The notes under the pieces are model-generated. The model searched no databases. It had not been told where the DNA came from and worked only from the letters and a program-made list of their open reading frames with translations. From Candidatus Dechloromonas phosphorivorans (GTDB lineage Bacteria; Pseudomonadota; Gammaproteobacteria; Burkholderiales; Rhodocyclaceae), in contig JADJMS010000011.1 in the NCBI GenBank assembly GCA_016709495.1, positions 14,336-78,335 on the forward strand: a stretch of 64,000 nucleotides of DNA, read 5' to 3'. Positions 43,569 to 52,572 of the stretch are shown here, piece by piece; position 1 is the first letter of the stretch; every line of letters begins with the position of its first letter. The translations under genes and the position numbers were made by a program.

Positions 43569-44820
43569 TCTCTTCGGCGCGCACGTTCCATGGCGCAACC
43601 TTCAGCAGCAAGACCATGCCAGGTATTGCCAGTACTGCACAAAGCCAGAAGAAATTGGTCCACCCCAGGCCTTCGACCAGCCAACCCGCCGAGGCGTTGA
43701 TAAAGGTGCGTGGCACCGCCGCCAGACTGGTGAATAAAGCCATCTGCGTTGCCGTGTAAGCAGGATGAGTGGTTCGGGCAATAAATGAGACGAACGCAGC
43801 CGTACCCAAACCGACGCCAAAAGCCTCAAGACTGATCACAAATGCCAGCGCCAGACGTTCGCCAACGCCAATACTATCGTAGTGCCCCTGCATGGAGAGC
43901 CAGGCAAAACCGAAAATCGAGACCAGTTGCACCACACCAAACAGCCATAGCGCCCGGTTGATACCGATTTTGACCATCCACAAACCGCCGAGCAACGCAC
44001 CAATTACTGCCGGCCACAAACCGGCATGCTTGGCGATCAAGCCAATATCTGTCTTGGTAAAGCCCATGTCCAGATAAAACGGCGTGGCCAATGCTGTGCA
44101 CAAACTGTCGCCAAGTTTGTACAGGAAGATGAAGCCAAGCACCATCAGCGCACCACGCCAGCCCTGACGCCCAATGAACTCCTTGAACGGCTCTGTCACT
44201 GCTTGGCGCAAGGTCTTCGGCGCGCCTTTGATTAATGGCTCCTTGACCAGCCAGGCCATGAGCATTCCCGGAATCATGAAGGCGCCAGTGATCCAGAAAA
44301 CCTCATTCCATGGCAGGCGGTCAGCCAGGATCAGGGAAAGCGAACCGGGAACCAGGCCGGCAATTCGGTAGGCATTAACGTGCACCGCATTGCCGATGCC
44401 CAGTTCGCTATCAGACAAAATTTCGCGCCGAAAGGCGTCGACCGCAATGTCTTGAGTCGCAGACAACAGGGAAAGCAAAGTCGCCAGCCAGAGAATGGGC
44501 CAGATGTTGTCCTTCGGGCTTAAGCCACCCAAGGAACCAATCACGAACAACAGACCAACCTGGGTAATCAGCATCCAGCCCCGACGGCGACCGAATCCCG
44601 GCACGCTGAAACGGTCGAGCAACGGCGACCAGAGAAATTTCCAGGTGTAAGGAAACTGGATCAGCGCGAAGAAACCGATGGTTTTAAGATCGACCCCTTC
44701 ACTACGCAGCCAGGCTGGCAGCAGGTTGAGCAGCAGATACAGCGGCAAGCCGGAACTGAAACCGGTGAAGATGCAGATCAGCATCTTCCGCGTCAGCAAA
44801 GCCGCGAGCCAAACCGGCAT
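43552..44820 (-). CDS. ampG: AmpG-type muropeptide permease (MFS)
   Basis: A 422-residue major facilitator with about 12 helices and the AmpG stretches GFSSGLPLYLLL, WKFLWSPLLDRF, SATQDIAVDAFRREIL and NAYRIAGLVPGSLSLILADRL. AmpG imports anhydro-muropeptides for recycling and affects beta-lactamase induction. It starts overlapping the metW stop, so it is the third gene behind the SAM-II leader. A near-perfect 12-mer overlaps the conserved IAVDA codons. Confidence 0.88.
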   Translation of the reverse strand: MPVWLAALLTRKMLICIFTGFSSGLPLYLLLNLLPAWLRSEGVDLKTIGFFALIQFPYTWKFLWSPLLDRFSVPGFGRRRGWMLITQVGLLFVIGSLGGLSPKDNIWPILWLATLLSLLSATQDIAVDAFRREILSDSELGIGNAVHVNAYRIAGLVPGSLSLILADRLPWNEVFWITGAFMIPGMLMAWLVKEPLIKGAPKTLRQAVTEPFKEFIGRQGWRGALMVLGFIFLYKLGDSLCTALATPFYLDMGFTKTDIGLIAKHAGLWPAVIGALLGGLWMVKIGINRALWLFGVVQLVSIFGFAWLSMQGHYDSIGVGERLALAFVISLEAFGVGLGTAAFVSFIARTTHPAYTATQMALFTSLAAVPRTFINASAGWLVEGLGWTNFFWLCAVLAIPGMVLLLKVAPWNVRAEETNLRV

Positions 44821-45419
44821 CAGCGGTTTTGCGTCAGGCGATAGACCGCCAAACTACCGAGAAAATTAACCTCATTTTCGACAATATTGCCCTGCTCATC
44901 AAGGACATGCCGCTCCTTGATGATCAAACCCATCTTCTCGCAGAGATCTTCAAAATCGCGCAGCGTAAAGAAACGCACATTGGGCGAGTCGTACCACTGG
45001 TAGGGCAGATCCTCGGAGACCGGCATGCGGCCATCGAGAACGGCGCGTAAATTCTTCCAGTAGGCGAAATTGGGGAAGGAAACGACCGCTTCGCGCCCGA
45101 CGCGCAGCATTTCACGCAGGATACCTTCAGTATGGCGGACCGTTTGCAAGGTGCGCGACAGTACAACATGATCGAAAGCCTGATCGGCAAATTCGTCAAG
45201 ACCGCGCTCCAGATTGCCCTGAATGACATTGATGCCGTTCTTGATCGCGGCGAGGATATTGGTATCGTCAATCTCGACGCCAACGCCACTGACGCCACGG
45301 GTTTCAATCAGGTGTTTCAACAAGGTGCCATCGCCACAACCAAGGTCGAGAACACGGTGGCCCGGCTCTATCCAGCCGGCGATCAGTTCAAAATCAGGAC
45401 GACCCAAGGTGTGCGTCAT
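44820..45419 (-). CDS. metW: MetW, methionine biosynthesis methyltransferase-like protein
   Basis: A 199-residue Rossmann methyltransferase-fold protein: VLDLGCGDGTLLKHL (SAM loop), FDHVVLSRTLQTVRH, VSFPNFAYWKNLRAVLDGRMPVSEDLPYQWYDSPNVRFFTLRDFEDLC. MetW is required by proteobacterial MetX for acylation of homoserine. Its ATG overlaps the metX stop. Confidence 0.93.
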   Translation of the reverse strand: MTHTLGRPDFELIAGWIEPGHRVLDLGCGDGTLLKHLIETRGVSGVGVEIDDTNILAAIKNGINVIQGNLERGLDEFADQAFDHVVLSRTLQTVRHTEGILREMLRVGREAVVSFPNFAYWKNLRAVLDGRMPVSEDLPYQWYDSPNVRFFTLRDFEDLCEKMGLIIKERHVLDEQGNIVENEVNFLGSLAVYRLTQNR

Positions 45420-46540
45420 AGTTTGATGTTCCGCAGATAGGCATCGACCACGCCGTGATAATGGGCGTCGTCCATCAGGAAAGAATCATGGCCGAAATTG
45501 AGGTTGATTTCGGCATAGGACACGTTTCGGCCATTGGCCAGCAAGGCAGCAACAATTTCCTTGGAGCGCGCCGGCGTGAAGCGCCAGTCGGTAGTGAATG
45601 AGGCAATCAGGAAATTCGCTTTGCTGCGCGCCATGGTCGCGACCAAGTCGCCATTATCTTCGCGTGACGGATCGAAATAATCGAGCGCCTTGGTCATCAG
45701 CAGGTAGGTGTTGGCGTCGAAATAGCCGGCAAACTTGTCGCCTTGATAGCGCAAATAGGATTCGACCTCGAATTCCACGTCGAAACCGAAGGAAAAAGCA
45801 CTATTGCGCAGTTCGCGACCGAATTTCTCGCCCATCTGGTCATCAGACAGATAGGTAATGTGGCCCAGCATGCGCGCGAGACGCAGGCCACGAACAGGCC
45901 GCGTGTTGTGTTCGTAGTAATTGCCGCCGTGGAAGTCCGGGTCAGTCAGAATGGCCTGACGCGCGACATCATTAAAGGCAATGTTTTGTGCTGAAAGCTT
46001 GGGTGCGGCGGCGATCACAATGGCGTTACGCACGCGCTCCGGATAGGTGATGCTCCAGCGCAAGGCTTGCATGCCGCCCAGACTGCCACCCATGACCGCA
46101 GCCCAACTGTCAATGCCTAGCAAGTCTGCCAGTCGCGCCTGGGCATGCACCCAGTCAATGACAGCGACCATCGGGAAATCGGCGCCCCAGGGTTTACCGG
46201 TAGCCGGATTGACGGTGGAAGGCCCGGTTGATCCGTGGCAACCACCCAGGTTATTGAGGCCAACGATAAAAAATTTATCGGTATCCAGCGGTCGACCGGG
46301 ACCGATGATGTTGTCCCACCAACCGGTATTGTCCGGCTGATCGGCGTAGTAGCCGGCAACATGATGGTGCCCCGAAAGTGCGTGGCAAACGAGAATGGCG
46401 TTCGACTTGGCCGTATTGAGCGTGCCATAAGTTTCATAAACCAGATCGTAGGCGGGCAGAATCCCACCACTGCGCAAAGCTAATGGCTGTTCGAAATGGG
46501 CGCGCTGTGCTTCGACGACGCCGATGGATTGTCCTGGCAT
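45416..46540 (-). CDS. metX: homoserine O-acyltransferase MetX
   Basis: A 374-residue alpha/beta hydrolase transferring an acyl group (succinyl or acetyl) to homoserine for methionine synthesis. The oxyanion region ILVCHALSGHHHVAG, the nucleophile elbow VMGGSLGGMQALRW, and the C-terminal INLNFGHDSFLMDD histidine are clear. The pairing with MetW suggests the succinyl-using type, but acyl specificity cannot be fixed by eye. The leader carries a SAM-II aptamer and terminator. Confidence 0.93.
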   Translation of the reverse strand: MPGQSIGVVEAQRAHFEQPLALRSGGILPAYDLVYETYGTLNTAKSNAILVCHALSGHHHVAGYYADQPDNTGWWDNIIGPGRPLDTDKFFIVGLNNLGGCHGSTGPSTVNPATGKPWGADFPMVAVIDWVHAQARLADLLGIDSWAAVMGGSLGGMQALRWSITYPERVRNAIVIAAAPKLSAQNIAFNDVARQAILTDPDFHGGNYYEHNTRPVRGLRLARMLGHITYLSDDQMGEKFGRELRNSAFSFGFDVEFEVESYLRYQGDKFAGYFDANTYLLMTKALDYFDPSREDNGDLVATMARSKANFLIASFTTDWRFTPARSKEIVAALLANGRNVSYAEINLNFGHDSFLMDDAHYHGVVDAYLRNIKL

Positions 46541-46550
46541 GCTATTCCTG

Positions 46551-46590
46551 AAAACAAAAAACCCAGTTGGCTGAAAAACGCGAACTGGGT
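46551..46590 (-). terminator. metX: intrinsic terminator in the metX leader
   Basis: On the minus strand ACCCAGTT and AACTGGGT form an 8-bp stem followed by TTTTTTGTTTT, ending 11 bases before the metX ATG. Being upstream of the gene and just after the SAM-II aptamer, it would act as an attenuator, not an end-of-gene terminator. Confidence 0.8.
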
Positions 46591-46591
46591 G

Positions 46592-46648
46592 GTTCCCGTT
46601 TTAGCTGTATTTATAGCGCCCGCAATCAGAGCTCAAATCGGCGCAGCT
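46592..46648 (-). promoter_or_regulatory. SAM-II (metX/SAM-alpha) riboswitch aptamer
   Basis: On the minus strand the order of conserved blocks matches the SAM-II pseudoknot: GCTGCGCCGATTTGAGC, then GCGGGCGC, then TATAAATACAGCTAAAACGGG. GCGCC pairs with GGGCGC for helix P1. GATTT and the ATAAATACAGCTAAAA-type tail form the ligand-binding pseudoknot known from alphaproteobacterial and marine metX leaders. SAM would switch metX-metW-ampG expression down. Confidence 0.88.
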
Positions 46649-46827
46649 GACTTCGTACCAGCGTTTGCGGGACGATACCGAGCAGGGCACGAAAAGTCAA
46701 TCCAGCCTATCCATTAGCTTGCGCTGCACCACCTTGGCCAAAAGTGATATACACGACACACTGTTAATGTTAACTTTTGTTAATATTACAAAAAATTCAA
46801 ATCAAACAGGGGTCAAGGCGTATCACG

Positions 46828-47424
46828 ATGCAAGATCAACGACGACATCAACGCATACGTTTTGGCGTTCCTCCCAGCGTAAAAATAGGCTTCAGCGGCA
46901 TTGTCGGCGAAGGTCTTATCGAAAACCTGTCGCTCTCCGGGCTGATGGTTCGCTCTTCGATGAATCTGGAAATTGGCCGCCTGGCTGGTTGTGAGTTCTC
47001 GATTTTCAGTTCCCCGCTTATCGATGTACCGGTTACCATCGTCAGCAAGGTCGGTGACTTATACGGCGGGCGCTTCCAGACCGGCCCGATCAACCAGATC
47101 GTCATTGAAGACGCAATTGATGCAGCTCTCGCCAAAGGTGAAGCCTCAATTCTTAGCGTCCATGAACTGAGTGGACGCAAAGTAATGCGCATATCCGGCG
47201 GGCTCAACGGGGCGCTGCGCAATGATTTCATGCATGCACTGACCCGGGTTGGGGTAAATGAAATTGATATGTCAGGCGTGACCGCACTCGACCAGCCGGG
47301 GCTTGCGCTCTGCCTGGTGGCGACCAGCCGGCATGGTGTGGAAATTGGTGAACAATCGGAATGTTTTGCTGCCGCCTGGAAAACAGCACTGGCCAGGCCA
47401 GGTTCAGGAGAAACGGCAACATGA
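46828..47424 (+). CDS. PilZ-STAS domain protein (cyclic-di-GMP effector candidate)
   Basis: A 198-residue cytosolic protein. The N-terminal ~95 residues are a PilZ domain: QRRHQRIRFG supplies the arginine motif and ENLSLSGLMV the (D/N)xSxxG motif, both needed for c-di-GMP. Residues ~110-190 look like a STAS/anti-sigma-antagonist domain (VMRISGGLNGALRNDFMHAL, EIDMSGVTALDQPGLALCLVATSRHGVEI). It overlaps the TonB receptor gene by four bases (ATGA), so both are co-translated. It lies divergent from metX behind an A/T-rich region. Confidence 0.75.
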   Translation: MQDQRRHQRIRFGVPPSVKIGFSGIVGEGLIENLSLSGLMVRSSMNLEIGRLAGCEFSIFSSPLIDVPVTIVSKVGDLYGGRFQTGPINQIVIEDAIDAALAKGEASILSVHELSGRKVMRISGGLNGALRNDFMHALTRVGVNEIDMSGVTALDQPGLALCLVATSRHGVEIGEQSECFAAAWKTALARPGSGETAT

Positions 47425-49502
47425 AGCGAAACCCCTGTTCATTTTCTTTCCGGCCCTCGGCACTGGCAATGGCCATTGCGGGTGCGCTGCTCAGCACAAG
47501 CAGCCAGGCGGCGGACGAGGATATTTTCTTTAGTGAACTGCCGGTTGTCGCTTCGGTAAGCCGCTTGCCGCAACCACTCTCCGAAGCCCCCGGTGCCGTT
47601 ACGGTAATAGATCGAGACATGATTCGCGCCTCGGGAGCACGTAATTTTGCCGACTTGCTGCGCCTGGTGCCAGGATTTCAAGTGACACCACCCAATCAGG
47701 AAGGTGCAGTTGTCGCCTATCACGGTCTGAGCAACGAAGAATACACCCCGCGCGTACAAGTACTGATCGACGGGCGTTCGCAGTATTCGCCACTATTCAA
47801 ATCGGGCGTTAATTGGAACCTGCTACCAATCGTTTTGGAGAATATTGATCGCATTGAAGTGATGCGCGGCTCGAATACGGTTTCCTATGGTTCAAATGCC
47901 TTTCTTGGCGTGGTCAATATCATTACGCTCGACTCGTCGCAGACTCAAGGCTGGATGGTCGCCGCCAATCATGGCAATGCCTCGGTTCGCGACGAAACCA
48001 TACGCTGGGGTGGCAAGGCGGCAAACGCTGATGTCCGGATGACCTATCGCCAGATGTCGGATGATGGTTTCCGCAAAATGTTTGACGGTAGCCTTGGCTG
48101 GTTTGACCCGCACGACAGCCGGCACAACAGCGTGTTTGATATACGTGTTGATATGCCGATCAATGACCGTAATGAACTGCGCTTCTCGCTCAGCCACGCC
48201 GAAGAGGTTTCACAGTTTGGCCGTCCGAAGTCAACCAGTGATCCATTACGAGACTTGAGCCAGAACAGCACGGCGCTTAGCGCTGAGTGGCATCGTGCAT
48301 TGGGTGACGGTGATGAAGTCAAATTACGCTTTTCGCATGTTCTGGATTGGGCTTCAAGTGCGTTGACCTTGCTGGGATCTGACAAAAAGTTTTATACCTA
48401 CAACCCGCCCGGTGGTGAGTCGGTTACCAATGAACTTGAGTTCCAGCATGTTTTGGCTTTCTCGAAAGAGACACGCGTGGCCTGGGGTCTGACCGGCAAA
48501 TATTCATCGCTCATGTCTTACGCACAATTTTCGACGAACGACTGGAAAGATCGTCATTCATACCGCGTATTTGGCAACCTCGAACATCGCCTTAGCAAAG
48601 ACTGGTTGTTCAATTTTGGCGGCAGTCTCGAATACGACAGCGTCGTCGAATGGATGTTTGATCCCAGAATCAGCGTCAGTTACCATTTGTTCAAGGATCA
48701 CACACTTCGATTTATTGCATCGCGGGCACATCGCTCACCCAGCCTATATGAAGCCTACGGCGATACTCGGCTAATAATTTCCGGCACCAATAATAAATTT
48801 GATCGTACCTTTTTTGCCGACCCCAATCTCGAACCCGAGCGTATTGACACCCTTGAGATCGGCTATCTAGGCGAATTGAAAGCTGCTAGGGCAAGCATTG
48901 ACATACGCGGGTTCAGAGAAAAGAGTCCCAATCGAATTCAAACCGTACCTTATGCTTTGCCGGCCTCCAGTCCGGATAGCGGCGACCGCTACGCTGGTCT
49001 GATTGGAGGCTACCCGTACGGTCGGGCAGATACCCCGTTAAATCTTGAGAATGTATCGATACAGGGCTATGAATATCAGTTGCGCTGGCAACCCTTTGAC
49101 TCAACCCGCTTGATGTATGGTCATGCCTATATTCGTACTTATGCGAATTTGACAGACGAGTCGGTCATTGCAGATGCCACAAACAACATTCCGAAAATCT
49201 CGAACCAGACATCCGAATCGGCACCACGCAACTCGCAAACTGCGATGATCATGCAACGCCTGCCCTTCGATATCGAAGCCTCGGTGATGTATTACAAGAG
49301 TGGCTGGATGCGTTGGCGGCGTAACTCTTACACCAGCCCCTACGAGCGAGTTGATTGGCGTTTGGCCTGGCCGTTCAAAATTGGTAGCAGCAAGGCAGAG
49401 ATTGCTTATGTTGCCCAGATGTCAAACCATGACATGCAAGGACGACGAGAAACTCGCATCGCCAACGAAATGCACTGGTTTTCAATGCGCGTCGATTTTT
49501 AG
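47421..49502 (+). CDS. TonB-dependent outer-membrane receptor
   Basis: A 693-residue protein. It has a signal peptide (ALAMAIAGALLSTSSQAADEDI), then a TonB-box-like stretch ELPVVASVSRL, a plug domain (GAVTVIDRDMIRASGARNFADLLRLVPGFQV, VQVLIDGRSQYS, IDRIEVMRGSNTVSYGSNAFLGVVNIIT) and a 22-strand barrel ending in the aromatic MHWFSMRVDF. The ligand is unknown. It resembles heme/vitamin-type or signalling receptors. Its partners are the PilZ-STAS gene upstream and the convergent c-di-GMP gene pair. Confidence 0.9.
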   Translation: MKRNPCSFSFRPSALAMAIAGALLSTSSQAADEDIFFSELPVVASVSRLPQPLSEAPGAVTVIDRDMIRASGARNFADLLRLVPGFQVTPPNQEGAVVAYHGLSNEEYTPRVQVLIDGRSQYSPLFKSGVNWNLLPIVLENIDRIEVMRGSNTVSYGSNAFLGVVNIITLDSSQTQGWMVAANHGNASVRDETIRWGGKAANADVRMTYRQMSDDGFRKMFDGSLGWFDPHDSRHNSVFDIRVDMPINDRNELRFSLSHAEEVSQFGRPKSTSDPLRDLSQNSTALSAEWHRALGDGDEVKLRFSHVLDWASSALTLLGSDKKFYTYNPPGGESVTNELEFQHVLAFSKETRVAWGLTGKYSSLMSYAQFSTNDWKDRHSYRVFGNLEHRLSKDWLFNFGGSLEYDSVVEWMFDPRISVSYHLFKDHTLRFIASRAHRSPSLYEAYGDTRLIISGTNNKFDRTFFADPNLEPERIDTLEIGYLGELKAARASIDIRGFREKSPNRIQTVPYALPASSPDSGDRYAGLIGGYPYGRADTPLNLENVSIQGYEYQLRWQPFDSTRLMYGHAYIRTYANLTDESVIADATNNIPKISNQTSESAPRNSQTAMIMQRLPFDIEASVMYYKSGWMRWRRNSYTSPYERVDWRLAWPFKIGSSKAEIAYVAQMSNHDMQGRRETRIANEMHWFSMRVDF

Positions 49503-49510
49503 GCCAAACC

Positions 49511-51598
49511 CTACGAACGCATGACCACCCCCTCGAACCACACCTGAAATGGCTCGCTGGGGGCGACGGCCAGACCTTCTGCGTAGGTAATACCGATTTC
49601 GCTCAGTTGCTGCAACCCAGCGGGGTCATCGACGCCATCGGCCAGTGTGTAGATATCGAGATCGGATGTTATTTCCTGTACGGCGCGTAATAGCGCAGTC
49701 GACGCGCGATTGCCATTCAAATCCCGAGTCAGGCTGCGGCTCAGCTTGACACAATCGGGCGCAATGGCGCGCAGGTGACTGAAAGAAGACAAGCCACCAC
49801 CAAAGTCATCCAGCGCGATACGGCAACCAACACTGCGTATACTCCGGCTGAATTCAAGCACTTGTGTCGATTTGCGGGCAGACTCTTCTTCACTAAATAA
49901 TAGACAAAGTCCTCTGCCACCTACATTAAAGAGTGCCAGTTGCTGGGCTATATAACTCGCCGTATCGCGCTGACAAATTGAGGCAAGAGAAATCGGGACG
50001 AGGCAATGCAGCTCCTTGCCATGTTTTTCAGCACGCACCAGAGCTTTGATTGCCTGATCAATGAAATAGCGATCAACTGTCGGCGCCAGATCATTACGCT
50101 CAGCGGCGTCAATCAAGGCGGAAAGAGAGATGCTGGGTTGACCAGGTTCGCTGAGGCGGGCGCCAATTTCTACCAGATGCCCCGTCATCGCATCTGGCTG
50201 CAAAGCACGTAACGGCATGGCTTCGATCAGCACACGGCCATCGGCCAACGCCCCGGATATGCGTTCAGACCAGCCATTGGCTTCCTGGCGGCGTTCTGGT
50301 TGCGCGTTTGGCAACTGTTCAATGAATTGATTGCGTCCACTTTCCTTGGCTCGGTAGCAGGCGGCATCGCCAGCGGCAAGAATGTCGTTGATGTTGCGAA
50401 CGTTACGGTTCACGGTACTGAGCCCAATACTTGCGCCTATGGCAAAGACTTTGTCTTGCCAGATGAAACGGTAGGCAGCCGCCAAACCACAGATATCTTC
50501 CGCCACCTGACGCGCACGCGGGCCGGTGCAATTGTCGAGCAAAATGCAGAATTCATCACCACCAACCCGTGCCAGCGTATCCTCTTCACGCAGACGGCCC
50601 TGAAACAACTGGGATATCTGACGCAGCAACTCATCCCCCGCGAGGTGGCCGCAGGTGTCATTGACCGGCTTGAAGCGGTCAAGGTCGATGAACAGCACGC
50701 TACACTCTTCACCGCCCGCTTGCACATTGAGCAGAGCTCTTTCAAGGCGCTGTTCGAATTCACGCCGGTTCAGCAAGCCAGTCAACGCATCATGACGTGC
50801 CTGGAAGGCGAGCATGGCGGTAGCTTCCTCAATACGCTCCTGCATTGAGGCATGGACATCTTCAATATGACCGGCCATTTCATTGAAACCGCGCTCGAGA
50901 ATACCGAACTCACCGCTTGAATCAGCGTTGACGCGAGTATCGAATTGCCCGTTCGACATTGAGCGGACAGCCAAAACCAGGCGCCGTACCGGGTGCGCCG
51001 CACTGTCTGCAATGGCGATGGCCTGCATGGCCAGAAGCAACAGGCCGATGCCAACAATCGCCAGCCCGCGCAAGACAAGCGCGCGCTGGCGCTGGGCAAG
51101 TTCACCTTTATCGAACTCGACAAATACCGCACCTATCACTTCGTTTCGGCTCTCGACACCGGAAGTAATTGGCTCGTAAAGCGCATCGGCTTCACTAAGT
51201 GAGCGCATGACCGGGGCGCCGAAGGCAATCCAGTTTTCGTTCTCGGCAACCACGCCGGCTTGTTGAGGCGGTCTACGCAAGTGCTCACTACCTAACGAAA
51301 CACGCCCACTAACAGCAACCGCCCGCCCCCTCTGATTAACAATAATGGCCGCTTTAACGCCTGGCTCCTGAACACTGGTTTGCGCCAGGACATGCAAACT
51401 TTCAATTTGACCGGAGATGATTCCATATTCGCTGATCGGCGCCAGATAACGAACCAGCGCATGGCCATGCGCATTAAGATCGCTTTCCAGTGTGCGCAGG
51501 CCGCTCATGGTGAAGAAGGTTACCAGGACGATAGCCATCAAAGCGCTAGGCAGCAGCGTGATGAGCAACAGTCGCTGGCGGATGTTCAGATGCTTCAT
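49511..51598 (-). CDS. membrane GGDEF/degenerate EAL protein
   Basis: A 695-residue inner-membrane signalling protein. Helix 1 (LLLITLLPSALMAIVLVTFF) and helix 2 (GLAIVGIGLLLLAMQAIAI) flank a ~140-residue periplasmic sensor; then come HAMP, GGDEF and EAL domains. The cyclase site is intact (ARVGGDEFCIL), so it should make c-di-GMP. The EAL domain has VLIEAMPLRAL in place of ExLxR, LDDFGGGLSSF, and LADGVDDP in place of AEGVE, so phosphodiesterase activity is unlikely. The start overlaps the binding-protein gene stop. Confidence 0.9.
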   Translation of the reverse strand: MKHLNIRQRLLLITLLPSALMAIVLVTFFTMSGLRTLESDLNAHGHALVRYLAPISEYGIISGQIESLHVLAQTSVQEPGVKAAIIVNQRGRAVAVSGRVSLGSEHLRRPPQQAGVVAENENWIAFGAPVMRSLSEADALYEPITSGVESRNEVIGAVFVEFDKGELAQRQRALVLRGLAIVGIGLLLLAMQAIAIADSAAHPVRRLVLAVRSMSNGQFDTRVNADSSGEFGILERGFNEMAGHIEDVHASMQERIEEATAMLAFQARHDALTGLLNRREFEQRLERALLNVQAGGEECSVLFIDLDRFKPVNDTCGHLAGDELLRQISQLFQGRLREEDTLARVGGDEFCILLDNCTGPRARQVAEDICGLAAAYRFIWQDKVFAIGASIGLSTVNRNVRNINDILAAGDAACYRAKESGRNQFIEQLPNAQPERRQEANGWSERISGALADGRVLIEAMPLRALQPDAMTGHLVEIGARLSEPGQPSISLSALIDAAERNDLAPTVDRYFIDQAIKALVRAEKHGKELHCLVPISLASICQRDTASYIAQQLALFNVGGRGLCLLFSEEESARKSTQVLEFSRSIRSVGCRIALDDFGGGLSSFSHLRAIAPDCVKLSRSLTRDLNGNRASTALLRAVQEITSDLDIYTLADGVDDPAGLQQLSEIGITYAEGLAVAPSEPFQVWFEGVVMRS

Positions 51599-52515
51599 TT
51601 CGGTGCTCCATCGGCCTGTAGGGCACGACGCAAACTGGCTTCATCCGGGAGATCAAGATTCAGCGATTGGGCAACATAACTGTTAATGCTGATCGCGAAC
51701 TGGCCAGGCATTTGAATCGCGGGCAACGCAGTAGCGCCGGCCGGCAAGGCAAGTAGAAGGTCTGTGCTTTGGCGCGCCAATTGCGATGGTGTGGAATAAA
51801 TAGCCGCGAGCGCCCCGGCCGTGACAAAAGCCTTGGAAAAGGCGATTACCGGACGCTGATGACGGAAAGTGGTAACGAGTATCGCCTTGATATTGTCGCG
51901 TTTGTAAATCGAGCTGTCAGGCAAAGCGAGCAGTAGATTGACGCGTGGCAACAAGGTGTTGATGGCACCGAGCAAGGCCGGGTCACCGCTGACATCCTCG
52001 TTATCAATAATCAGGCCGCCCAAGGATTGCCGCAAGGCAGGCAACTGGCTGCGCGTTTCATCACTGCTCAACAGGCCGACGCGTTGATAAGTTGGCAAAA
52101 GCTGGCGAACAAACGCACCAAGGCGTGCAGCCGGCTGATCGAGAACGATTGCGCTGGTCATGCCGCGTGGCCGGCCACGGCCGAACTCGGAGAAAATTTT
52201 GTCGTAACTGTGGCGCGGGATCAGCGTGGCAAGGATAGGCGTATTGACGCCAAGCGCGAGCGAAGCACGAAAGGCTTCGCTACCCACGGCAATAATCAGA
52301 TCAGGTCTGGTCTGGGCACTGGCCTGGCCATCAATTTTGCCAACATAGCTGATTTTCCAGTTGGACTTGCTGCTGAACTCTTCAAAACTGGTCGCAAATT
52401 CTGCGTAGGGGCCGCCGTTATCGCTTAAAACGAGCGCGACATTGGCCGCCATCGCCTGCGGCAGCAGGGTGAAGGCCAATAGTAAAACCCACGCGCGGAA
52501 GACAATACGTGCCAT
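51595..52515 (-). CDS. periplasmic ABC_sub_bind-type protein
   Basis: A 306-residue exported protein (signal MARIVFRAWVLLLAFTLLPQAMAA). The two-lobe pattern of the COG2984-type binding proteins is seen: NVALVLSDNGGPYAEFATSFEE, RPDLIIAVGSEAFRASLALGVNTPILATLIPR, VGLLSSDETRS, LLLALPDSSIYKRDNIKAILVTTFRHQRPVIAFS. No permease or ATPase is nearby. It is translationally coupled to the GGDEF/EAL gene, suggesting it is the ligand-sensing partner of that membrane protein. Confidence 0.78.
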   Translation of the reverse strand: MARIVFRAWVLLLAFTLLPQAMAANVALVLSDNGGPYAEFATSFEEFSSKSNWKISYVGKIDGQASAQTRPDLIIAVGSEAFRASLALGVNTPILATLIPRHSYDKIFSEFGRGRPRGMTSAIVLDQPAARLGAFVRQLLPTYQRVGLLSSDETRSQLPALRQSLGGLIIDNEDVSGDPALLGAINTLLPRVNLLLALPDSSIYKRDNIKAILVTTFRHQRPVIAFSKAFVTAGALAAIYSTPSQLARQSTDLLLALPAGATALPAIQMPGQFAISINSYVAQSLNLDLPDEASLRRALQADGAPK

Positions 52516-52572
52516 CTTGCCAATGTAGCGCGTTATTCAATGACATAGCAATACGTATTTTCCGAAGGGTTT

